Below the pieces are notes generated by a model, which saw nothing but the letters and a program-made list of their open reading frames with translations, was not told where the DNA came from and did not search any database. Of a stretch of DNA of 64,000 nucleotides, positions 45,106 to 52,884 are shown in pieces. The stretch's first letter is position 1, and each line of letters opens with the position of its first letter. Where the stretch lies: assembly GCA_027491315.1 (NCBI GenBank), contig JAIXWL010000001.1:372001-436000 (forward strand), written 5' to 3'. A program made the translations under genes and the position numbers. The DNA is from Cytophagaceae bacterium (GTDB taxonomy: Bacteria > Bacteroidota > Bacteroidia > Cytophagales > Spirosomataceae).

Positions 45106-47067
45106 ATGACTAGAAGCTACTACGCAAATTCTATTTCAGACTTCATATCGGAAGATAGAGACAAAATACTTGGACAACTAATCAGGAACCACCATTTTAC
45201 TGTTGAACCTTTACAAAGAAACTCCTGGATTAAGCAAATTGATATTCTCAAATCTCTTTTAAGAACGTTTGAAAAAGGTAAAATCTATTTTGAATTTTCA
45301 ATTCCCAGAATGGGCAAACGAGTAGATAATATTCTAATCATTCAGGATTTCATTTTTATTCTTGAATTTAAAGTTGGCGAGATGCAATACCCCAAACATG
45401 CTATCGAACAAACTGTTGACTATTGTCTAGACTTACAAAACTTTCATGAAGGTAGTCATCATGAAAAAATCGTTCCAATCTTAGTTTCTACAAAAGCTCC
45501 AGATTTTAAAAATATCTTCGAAATAAATGAGAATTTATTTGAACCACTTAAAGCCAATCAACACAATATTAATGAAATTATAAATCAAACGCTTTTATTG
45601 AGTAATAGCCAAGAAATTAATCCAAGCAATTGGGAAAGTTCTATTTACAAACCAACACCTACTATCATTGAAGCATCCCAAGCACTTTATAGAGGGCATA
45701 CCGTTTCAGAAATTTCTAGAAGTGATGCAGGTGCAATAAACCTTTCTAGAACTACGGAGTGCATCAATCGAATTATTGAAAATTCAAAAACTCAAAATAA
45801 AAAATCAATTTGCTTTTTAACAGGTGTTCCTGGTGCAGGTAAAACCTTGGCTGGCCTTAATATCGCCAACGAAAGAAGGAAAGCACATAAGGATGAAAAC
45901 GCTGTATTTCTTTCTGGAAATGGGCCTTTGGTATATGTATTGAGAGAGGCCTTGGTCAGAGATGAAGTCCAACAGGCTAAGGAAAAAGGTCTTAAACTAA
46001 CCAAGAAAAATTCAGCGATTAAAGCCAATGCATTTATTCAAAATATCCATCATTTCCGTGACGACAATTTGATTTCGAACCAAGCCCCAGATGAAAAGGT
46101 TGTCATTTTTGATGAAGCTCAAAGAGCTTGGACAAAAGAGAAAGCTGGTTCTTTTATGCGATCAAAAGGAAAAGACTTCCAAATGTCTGAACCAGAGTTT
46201 TTAATAGATGTGATGAATAGGCATGAAAATTATTGTACCATCATTTGTTTGATAGGTGGAGGACAAGAAATCAATACTGGAGAAGCAGGGCTTTCTGAAT
46301 GGGTTATTGCTTTAAAAAACCACTATCCAAATTGGGAAATTTATTATTCCAATTTAATTACCTCAGATAATGATTATCTGGATGACAAACATTTAATGGA
46401 ATGGTTAAAAGAAAATTGTAATTCTGAAAAGGATCTTCACTTAGCTGTTTCCATACGGTCCTTCCGCTCAGAAAAAATATCCAGTTTTGTCCATGAAGTA
46501 ATTAATGGAAATCACACCTTTGCTAATTCCATTTTAAACGAAATTAATAACGTATTTCCAATTCGCATAACTCGAGATATTAATGTGGCAAAAGATTGGC
46601 TACGAAAAAACAAAAAGGGAAGTGAACGCATAGGGATTGTTGGGAGTTCAGGAGGTAGAAGATTAAGGCCTATTGGTATTGATGTTAAAAATGAAATAAC
46701 AGCAGAAGATTGGTTTTTGAATGATTCCTCAGATGTTCGTTCATCACATTATTTAGAATTGGTTGCCACTGAATTTGATATACAAGGATTGGAAATTGAC
46801 TATGTCTGCCTAGCTTGGGATATCAATTTTTATTACAATAATGGTCAATGGAATTATCAATCTTTTGAAGGAACAAAATGGAAATTGATAAATAATGAAA
46901 TTGATAAATCTTATTTAAGAAATGCTTATCGAGTTTTAATGACAAGGGCTCGCCAAGGATTAATTATTTTTATACCTTTTGGTGACCCTTTAGACCCAAC
47001 AAGACCTATTGAACTTTACAACAACACCTATCAATTTTTAAGTTCATGCGGCATCCCTACAATATGA
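45106..47067 (+). CDS. PD-(D/E)XK nuclease fused to DUF2075/Schlafen-type SF1 helicase
   Basis: The 653-residue protein has an N-terminal RecB-like nuclease domain: Asp74 (KRVDNILIIQ), Glu87-x-Lys89 (FILEFKVGE) and the QxxxY motif Gln102/Tyr106. A DUF2075 helicase domain follows, with Walker A GVPGAGKT (240-247), Walker B IFDEAQRAW (Asp336-Glu337), and late helicase motifs including TEFDIQGLEIDYVCLAW and YRVLMTRARQG. All motifs are intact. Such nuclease-helicase proteins occur in phage-defence contexts. A hand count of two 60-base lines gave 33% GC here and 47% in a line of the preceding gene, which fits transfer. Confidence 0.85.
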   Translation: MTRSYYANSISDFISEDRDKILGQLIRNHHFTVEPLQRNSWIKQIDILKSLLRTFEKGKIYFEFSIPRMGKRVDNILIIQDFIFILEFKVGEMQYPKHAIEQTVDYCLDLQNFHEGSHHEKIVPILVSTKAPDFKNIFEINENLFEPLKANQHNINEIINQTLLLSNSQEINPSNWESSIYKPTPTIIEASQALYRGHTVSEISRSDAGAINLSRTTECINRIIENSKTQNKKSICFLTGVPGAGKTLAGLNIANERRKAHKDENAVFLSGNGPLVYVLREALVRDEVQQAKEKGLKLTKKNSAIKANAFIQNIHHFRDDNLISNQAPDEKVVIFDEAQRAWTKEKAGSFMRSKGKDFQMSEPEFLIDVMNRHENYCTIICLIGGGQEINTGEAGLSEWVIALKNHYPNWEIYYSNLITSDNDYLDDKHLMEWLKENCNSEKDLHLAVSIRSFRSEKISSFVHEVINGNHTFANSILNEINNVFPIRITRDINVAKDWLRKNKKGSERIGIVGSSGGRRLRPIGIDVKNEITAEDWFLNDSSDVRSSHYLELVATEFDIQGLEIDYVCLAWDINFYYNNGQWNYQSFEGTKWKLINNEIDKSYLRNAYRVLMTRARQGLIIFIPFGDPLDPTRPIELYNNTYQFLSSCGIPTI

Positions 47068-47099
47068 AAATTATTTTGAGGCAAATTAAGTTTTGACAC

Positions 47100-47198
47100 A
47101 CTCAACATAAAATTCCCCAAGTTCATTTTAAAATTCAACCCGTCATCCTACCATTTCACTAGTTCATCATAAAATTCTCCACGCTTAGTTCATAATTC
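47100..47198 (+). repeat. Imperfect short repeats after the nuclease-helicase gene
   Basis: The element AGTTCATNNTAAAATTC occurs at 47120-47136 and 47161-47177, with degenerate relatives at 47100-47115 and 47187-47198. Spacing is irregular, so it is not a CRISPR array. It sits about 30 bases after the stop of the nuclease-helicase gene. Confidence 0.45.
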
Positions 47199-47287
47199 GA
47201 CAAAATCAGCGAAAAAAGTATTTAATTCAATTTGAAAAATCGGCTAAAAAGGCAAGAATTCATCAGATTCAATAAATACGAACAACC

Positions 47288-47419
47288 ATGACAAAGGAAG
47301 AATTTCTTAAATCCCCTTACTTTAAAATCTTATTTCCGATCCTTGCGATAGCTATGATTATCGCCTTATGGAAAAATGGATTTGAATTTGGACAATGGCT
47401 ATACCAGATTTCACATTAA
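47288..47419 (+). CDS. Small hydrophobic protein
   Basis: A 43-residue frame starts MTKEEFLKSPYFKILFPILA and has one transmembrane helix (about 13-27), then a polar-aromatic tail ending QWLYQISH. The start sits in an AT-rich context usual for Bacteroidota starts. I recall similar tiny unannotated proteins in the phylum but can name no family. It lies between the nuclease-helicase gene and the secreted hydrolase, both on the same strand. Confidence 0.5.
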   Translation: MTKEEFLKSPYFKILFPILAIAMIIALWKNGFEFGQWLYQISH

Positions 47420-47578
47420 GTCCGTTTTTATCAAAATTCGAAGTGCCTGTGACTACCATTTTACCCTAATATGAAACTTGAGCAACCCTTCTTATAAATA
47501 ATAGAAATTAAACTGTATTTTAGTTCTTCTAAATAAAATCATAGTTATAACTTATTTATTACCAAGCCTTTAGCCATT

Positions 47579-48517
47579 ATGAAAAATAACTATTCCTTGA
47601 CTTTTAAAATCAATTTCATCCTCTTACTTACCAGTTTGGCATGGAATACAATGGCTCAAGATGGAACTATCTATCCCTTGGAGGCCCCTAAAGAACCCAA
47701 TGCCATCCCTTTAGGCACAGGATCTGTAAAGGACCAGCCGGCACCAGAAACTTGGTTTCGCCAATGGGGAGATCCCATGGCACGTAACATTTCCAAAGCA
47801 ACCCTGACACCCTTTTTCCCCGAAAAAGGCAAAGCAAATGGAACGGCAGTTATCGTGGCCCCAGGCGGTGGATACCGTTGGCTTTCTATGGGTAATGAAG
47901 GCTGGGAAGTAGCTGAGGCCTTAGCCAAAAAAGGCATCACGGCCTTTGTGTTAAAATACCGCCTTTTCCCAACTGCTGAATCATTGGAAGATTTCAAAGC
48001 TTGGATGAACCGCCCTCGTCCTGCTCCAGCAAAATCGGATGACCCCTCAAAACCCACTACTCCAGCGCCACAACAAATGGACCTTAGTAATCAATTGCAA
48101 GATGCAGAAGCTGCCTATGCCATGATTGTTAAAAACGCTCAAGAATGGGGCATAGATACCCAACGCATCGGAATGATTGGCTTTTCAGCAGGTGCTGGGT
48201 TGACCATGAATGCCACGCTGAATTCCAAGACTATGAAATTAGCCTTTATTGGTCCCATTTACGGGGGAATGGGTCCTGTAAAAGTTCCAGAAAATGCTCC
48301 TCCCATGTTCAATGTCATCGCCTCAGATGATTTTCTATTCAATTCCCAGTTCGGTATCATTGATTCCTGGTTTAAAGCCGGCAGACCCGTTGAATTTCAT
48401 TTATATCAAAACGGGGGGCATGGATTTGGTTTAGGAAATCCGAATAGGACAAGTAACCGCTGGTTTGATGCCTTTATGCACTGGCTAGAGGTTAATAAAT
48501 TTTTGGTAGCTAAGTAA
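47579..48517 (+). CDS. Secreted alpha/beta hydrolase (acetyl-esterase type)
   Basis: The 312-residue protein has a signal peptide (about 1-26). It shows VIVAPGGGYRWLSMGNEGWE as oxyanion region, the nucleophile elbow IGMIGFSAGAGLTMNATL, and the catalytic His in QNGGHGFGLG. These fit the bacterial xylan/pectin acetyl-esterase-like hydrolases found in polysaccharide-using Bacteroidota. The Pro/Lys-rich insert around residues 140-165 is unusual. It is convergent with the metallo-beta-lactamase gene. Confidence 0.85.
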   Translation: MKNNYSLTFKINFILLLTSLAWNTMAQDGTIYPLEAPKEPNAIPLGTGSVKDQPAPETWFRQWGDPMARNISKATLTPFFPEKGKANGTAVIVAPGGGYRWLSMGNEGWEVAEALAKKGITAFVLKYRLFPTAESLEDFKAWMNRPRPAPAKSDDPSKPTTPAPQQMDLSNQLQDAEAAYAMIVKNAQEWGIDTQRIGMIGFSAGAGLTMNATLNSKTMKLAFIGPIYGGMGPVKVPENAPPMFNVIASDDFLFNSQFGIIDSWFKAGRPVEFHLYQNGGHGFGLGNPNRTSNRWFDAFMHWLEVNKFLVAK

Positions 48518-48583
48518 ATCGAAATGATAAGAAAAGAAGTCACAATCATTTCAAGGTAGTGGCAATAAATAAGAAAACCAACA

Positions 48584-49354
48584 TCACTTAAAGAGCGAGA
48601 TCGTATAATCCAGCAATTCTCTTCCTCCTATTTCTCCATGTCCTGGTATCACTAGCCGAACATCATGATAGGCCTGCTTGATTTTCTCTACGGTTTTAGA
48701 CCATTCACTGACGTTCGCGTCCCCTAAATATCCCTTCGTAGCATTCACTTCCTTAATCAAACAGCCCCCAAATAATATCTTCTCTTTGGGGAAATATCCT
48801 ACTACATTATCTCTGGTATGTCCTTCTCCAAAAAATGATGCCATGACAAAGGATTGACCCAGATTCAATTTCAGGGAATCTTTAAATGCATGTTGTGGAA
48901 AGGCCGTTTGGTTTGCCTTGGCCAGTTCGATTGTTTTTACATTCCCATAAGAAGGAACATTATTTTCATGAAATGCGGCTAAACCTCCTAAACAATCATC
49001 ATGAAAATGAGTAGGAATAATGGCGTTTATTCGGCAATGAAGAACATCCCTAATGTATTTGATTAATGCATCCGCACTTTTATTATTGGTAGGAGTATCA
49101 AAGACAATTACTTCATTTGCATCTCTACTGATTAATCCATTACAAGGCACCTTCCCAAAATCATTGGTTTGAAGATATGAAGTATGTAAAAAGCTATTTT
49201 CAGAAATTTGAATGATCTGTAAATCCGCCGATTGATATACTATTTTAGGCTTAAAAACTTGACCCTGAACATTGCTTAAAATACAAAAAACCAAAGATGA
49301 CACTAGAAGTGAAAAAAAAGAATAAGTCCTTAATTTTTGAATAAAACCTGTCAT
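48584..49354 (-). CDS. bla: Subclass B1 metallo-beta-lactamase
   Basis: The 256-residue protein has a signal peptide (about 1-31) and the full B1 zinc site: His116, His118 and Asp120 in PTHFHDDCLGG, His179 in GEGHTRDNVVGYFP, Cys198 in ILFGGCLIK and His239 in VIPGHGEIG. Lys201 corresponds to the substrate-binding Lys of B1 enzymes. The length and order match BlaB/IND-type chromosomal enzymes of Bacteroidota, which hydrolyse penicillins, cephalosporins and carbapenems. Activity here is unproven. It lies 62 bases downstream of the CPBP gene on the same strand; no mobile element is next to it. Confidence 0.92.
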   Translation of the reverse strand: MTGFIQKLRTYSFFSLLVSSLVFCILSNVQGQVFKPKIVYQSADLQIIQISENSFLHTSYLQTNDFGKVPCNGLISRDANEVIVFDTPTNNKSADALIKYIRDVLHCRINAIIPTHFHDDCLGGLAAFHENNVPSYGNVKTIELAKANQTAFPQHAFKDSLKLNLGQSFVMASFFGEGHTRDNVVGYFPKEKILFGGCLIKEVNATKGYLGDANVSEWSKTVEKIKQAYHDVRLVIPGHGEIGGRELLDYTISLFK

Positions 49355-49416
49355 TGAAAAAACCTATAAAATGGTAATTGTTGAAAATTAAGGTACTTAA
49401 TAAGAAGCCAAAAATA

Positions 49417-50163
49417 CTAGCTCGTTTTCATCTTTTTTTTATGGAAAATCAATGCAAAAACCACAATAAATAAAATTAGGTGCAAAAAACTTATTGAATA
49501 ATAGGTAAAATAAGACACCTGAACCTGAAGAACAGGTAATTTGGGTACAAATAAACCCGCTCCGGTATTACTGGAAGAAAAAACAAATGATTGGACCATA
49601 TTCCACCCAAAATGCATCCCCATTGGCGCATATAAGGATTTCGTTTTGAAATAACCTAAAGCATAAATATATCCCGCCGAAAATGTAATGACAAAGATCC
49701 AAAACATTTGCATGGGGTTATTAAATACCTCATAGGTAAACCAATGATATATCCCAAAAGCGGTAGAAGAAATTAAAATCGCTTTGGTGCCCCCTAACCT
49801 TTTAATCAAAATATAGAATAAAACCCCTCGAAAAATCAGCTCTTCATACATGACTGATTTTATTTGATACCAAATAGCATGGAAGGCTTGCTGGCCAGTC
49901 AGAGAACTATTAAAAACCCACATTTCTTGGGCAAATACCATTCTCAAGCCGAATGTAATAGAACTGCACAAACCTGCTAGTAAACAAAAAAGTAAAAAAT
50001 CCCTGATTTTTGTTTGTGTTGGTTTTAACCCTAATACAGTAAGGTCTTCTTTTTGTAGCCAGCGAATGATGAAATAAGATATGACTAGTTGAATGAATAG
50101 TCCAAGCATACCGTTTTTTTCTTGAATATACTTAATCCTATAATTAAACCCATCATCCGACAA
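49417..50163 (-). CDS. CPBP family intramembrane metalloprotease
   Basis: The 248-residue protein has about eight helices and the CPBP/Abi motifs: YEELIFRGVLF (Glu107-Glu108, Arg112), FGIYHWF and MGMHFGWN, where Glu and His form the membrane-embedded active site. Homologues process prenylated or membrane proteins and some give bacteriocin immunity. It is upstream of the B1 beta-lactamase gene, possibly on one transcript. A 14-bp palindrome lies six bases upstream of its start. Confidence 0.85.
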   Translation of the reverse strand: MSDDGFNYRIKYIQEKNGMLGLFIQLVISYFIIRWLQKEDLTVLGLKPTQTKIRDFLLFCLLAGLCSSITFGLRMVFAQEMWVFNSSLTGQQAFHAIWYQIKSVMYEELIFRGVLFYILIKRLGGTKAILISSTAFGIYHWFTYEVFNNPMQMFWIFVITFSAGYIYALGYFKTKSLYAPMGMHFGWNMVQSFVFSSSNTGAGLFVPKLPVLQVQVSYFTYYSISFLHLILFIVVFALIFHKKKMKTS

Positions 50164-50168
50164 GGATT

Positions 50169-50182
50169 ACCCAAGCTTGGGT
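50169..50182. promoter_or_regulatory. 14-bp palindrome at the CPBP start
   Basis: ACCCAAGCTTGGGT is a perfect palindrome six bases upstream of the CPBP start codon. It could be an operator or a 5' leader hairpin. Confidence 0.4.
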
Positions 50183-50283
50183 TCATCCATTCTTTAGATT
50201 AAAAATAGAAATTCTTACTAATCTGGTCTTCTTATTTGACCCAGAAAAACAAACAAATATTATTTAAAATAATTCTAAATAGC

Positions 50284-50314
50284 TTGCATGGTTTAATTTT
50301 ACAAGCTACATTTG
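50284..50314 (+). promoter_or_regulatory. Promoter of the TonB-dependent receptor, flanked by dyads
   Basis: TTG (50284-50286), 20 bases and TACATTTG (50307-50314) give an exact Bacteroidota promoter. TAGCTTG (50280-50286) and CAAGCTA (50302-50308) form an inverted repeat over both promoter elements. A 15-bp palindrome ATTATTT-A-AAATAAT (50259-50273) lies just upstream. This fits tight control, for example by an iron regulator, which is inference. Confidence 0.6.
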
Positions 50315-50348
50315 TACTCTATTTATAATTAGTCTAAATAAATTTTGA

Positions 50349-52772
50349 ATGAAATATCTTGCTTTTGTAGCCACATTACTATTTTATGTACCAACTTTTG
50401 CCCAAAGTGCTCAAATTTCTGGACAGATAGAATCCGCCTCTCATGAACCCCTTCCCGGGGCATCCATCGTGCTCATAGGAACTGTGCGAGGAGTTCAAAG
50501 CAATATGTCTGGGAAATACCTACTAAAAGGCTTAAAAGCCGGCCAATACACCCTTAAGGTAAGTTTTGTGGGCTATAAGCCGAGCGTACAAGAGATAACT
50601 TTGGGTGACGGCGAACAAAGGGTCACTAATTTTGTCCTAAATGATGCTGCCGAACTGAATGAGGTTTCTGTCTATGCTCAATCTGGGGTGAAGGGCAATG
50701 CATTTTTACCACAGGTAAATGAGTACACCATCACCGCAGGTAAAAAAAATGAAGTCATTGTACTCGACAATCTTCAGGCCAATTTAGCGATGAATAATTC
50801 GCGTCAAATCTTCTCCCGTACACCAGGGATTTCCATCTGGGAAAGTGATGGCTCAGGAATTCAACTTGGTGTAGCTTCAAGAGGCCTATCTCCCAACCGG
50901 TCCTGGGAATTCAATGTACGCATGGATGGATATGATATTACGCCTGATCCCATGGGCTATCCAGAAGCCTATTATACCCCACCCATGGAGGTAGTTGACC
51001 GAATCGAAATCATTCGTGGAGCCAGTTCATTGCAATATGGGCCACAATTTGGTGGACTTATGAATTTCGTATTGCGTAAACCCGATATTTCGACGAAACT
51101 CCTTATCGAAAGCCAAAATACCACGGGTAATAATGGGCTTTTCAGTTCCTTCAACTACCTTGGCGGAACCTCGGGTCGACTAAGCTATACCGCGTATTAT
51201 CAAAAAAGAATCGGAAACGGATGGCGACAAAATTCCTATTTTAATACGGACCATTCCCATGCAGAACTATCTTATGCACTAAGCAATAAGGTGAAAATTG
51301 GTGCACAATTGACCTACATGTATACGCAAAGCCAACAGCCTGGCGGATTGACTGATGGGGAATTTGCTAAAAATTCTCAGCAAAGTATGCGGGCAAGAAA
51401 CTGGTTTAGTAATCCATGGCTAATCTATGCCCTAACGGCGGATTATGTAATCAATACCGATTCCAAAATTTCCATTAAATATTTTGGTACCACCGCCGAA
51501 AGAAGCTCAGTGGGGTTCACCAGAGCCATTAATGAAGTAGATCCATTAGGAACACGTCAAGTAGATCAAGATTTTTACCAAACCAATGGACTAGAAATGC
51601 GCTATTTGCTTACCTATAACTTGGGCTCATGGAAGAATACCCTGGCGACAGGCCTTCGTTATTTTTCAGGGGAAATTAAACGAAAACAACAGGGCGCAGG
51701 AAGTAAAGGGAGCTCCATGGATTTTTCCATACAAGGACCATTTACCCGAGATTTAATATTCCACAATACCAATTATGCTGCTTTCGCTGAAACAATTTTA
51801 CGACCATCTGATCCCCTACTTATCACATTCGGTGGACGCTTAGAACAAATTGATACACACATGATGGGACAAATAGGCCTGAGCTCATCGGGGTCTGCCA
51901 TCTCTGCCACACCCACTAGCCGAGGTCGCTCGTTCTTACTTGCAGGAGTTGGAGCCGAATATAAGGTAAGTAAGAGAACTAAGCTTTATAGCAACATCGC
52001 TCAAGCATATCGTCCGGTATTGGCTTCCGACTTATTACCCCCAGCTACCACGGATGTCATTGATCCCAATTTAAAAGATGCCAAAGGATTCAATTTTGAC
52101 CTAGGCTATCGTGGTGAATTGGGCAATTACCTAACTTTTGATGTCGATTACTTTTACCTCGACTATGACAATCGTGTGGGAACAATTTCCCAAATGAATA
52201 CAGATGGAAAAATCTATCAATATCGGACCAATCTGGGACACTCTGTTTCTAAAGGGATGGAGGCCTATGTCGAATTCAGCCCTACCACGGCCTGGTTAAA
52301 ACACCAAAAATGGGGAAATATCTCTATGTTCGCCTCCATTGCAGCGATTGACGCTAGATATTTAGACTTTAAGACGACATCCATAGCCAATGGCCAAATT
52401 GTAGAAGGAAATTTGGCAGGCAAACAAGTAGAAAATGCCCCGCAAAAAATCAATCGATATGGAATAAGCTATTCAAAAAAAGGCCTATCATTAAGTTGGC
52501 AAATCAGCGACATCGGTTCCACATTTGCAGACGCGAGTAATACTTTTAGCCCCAATGCCGCTGCCACTACTGGGTTTATTCCTTCCTACCAAGTACAGGA
52601 TATTTCAGGGTCCTACAAATTTAAAAAATACGCTCAACTGAAATTTGGGGTAAATAATTTATCAGATGTACGCTATTTTACGCGGCGTTCTGGCGGATAC
52701 CCTGGTCCTGGTATTTTACCTGCCGACGGCCGTACCTGGTATGTAGGTTTAAATTTGCGATTTATCAATTAA
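50349..52772 (+). CDS. FecA-like TonB-dependent receptor
   Basis: The 807-residue protein has a signal peptide (about 1-18), a carboxypeptidase-regulatory-like domain (about 22-110, PLPGASIVLIGTVRGVQSNM), a plug (about 130-245, RQIFSRTPGISIWESDGSG and RIEIIRGASSLQYGP) and a beta-barrel ending in the aromatic WYVGLNLRFIN. It resembles ferric-dicarboxylate or siderophore receptors more than SusC, and no SusD gene follows. It takes up a ligand across the outer membrane with TonB energy. A strong promoter with dyads precedes it and a terminator follows. Confidence 0.88.
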   Translation: MKYLAFVATLLFYVPTFAQSAQISGQIESASHEPLPGASIVLIGTVRGVQSNMSGKYLLKGLKAGQYTLKVSFVGYKPSVQEITLGDGEQRVTNFVLNDAAELNEVSVYAQSGVKGNAFLPQVNEYTITAGKKNEVIVLDNLQANLAMNNSRQIFSRTPGISIWESDGSGIQLGVASRGLSPNRSWEFNVRMDGYDITPDPMGYPEAYYTPPMEVVDRIEIIRGASSLQYGPQFGGLMNFVLRKPDISTKLLIESQNTTGNNGLFSSFNYLGGTSGRLSYTAYYQKRIGNGWRQNSYFNTDHSHAELSYALSNKVKIGAQLTYMYTQSQQPGGLTDGEFAKNSQQSMRARNWFSNPWLIYALTADYVINTDSKISIKYFGTTAERSSVGFTRAINEVDPLGTRQVDQDFYQTNGLEMRYLLTYNLGSWKNTLATGLRYFSGEIKRKQQGAGSKGSSMDFSIQGPFTRDLIFHNTNYAAFAETILRPSDPLLITFGGRLEQIDTHMMGQIGLSSSGSAISATPTSRGRSFLLAGVGAEYKVSKRTKLYSNIAQAYRPVLASDLLPPATTDVIDPNLKDAKGFNFDLGYRGELGNYLTFDVDYFYLDYDNRVGTISQMNTDGKIYQYRTNLGHSVSKGMEAYVEFSPTTAWLKHQKWGNISMFASIAAIDARYLDFKTTSIANGQIVEGNLAGKQVENAPQKINRYGISYSKKGLSLSWQISDIGSTFADASNTFSPNAAATTGFIPSYQVQDISGSYKFKKYAQLKFGVNNLSDVRYFTRRSGGYPGPGILPADGRTWYVGLNLRFIN

Positions 52773-52810
52773 AAATACGCTCCTTTGAAAAATAGTATCA
52801 TCTAAACCAT

Positions 52811-52855
52811 AAAACCTAGAATCCGACTAATTAAAGTGGATTCTAGGTTTTATTT
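52811..52855. terminator. Bidirectional terminator after the receptor gene
   Basis: Perfect 14-bp stem AAAACCTAGAATCC (52811-52824) / GGATTCTAGGTTTT (52838-52851) with a 13-base loop, followed by a T-rich tract. It separates the receptor gene from the convergent GH106-like gene. Confidence 0.88.
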
Positions 52856-52884
52856 TAAATAGGATTTATCAGCCTTGAAATCTA

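Noticed and set aside
47100-47198. A CRISPR array
   Set aside because: The repeats are imperfect, short and irregularly spaced, and no cas gene is in the window.
50349-52772. A SusC-type polysaccharide utilisation locus with the two GH106-like genes
   Set aside because: The receptor resembles FecA-type proteins, no SusD follows, and a strong bidirectional terminator separates it from the hydrolase.
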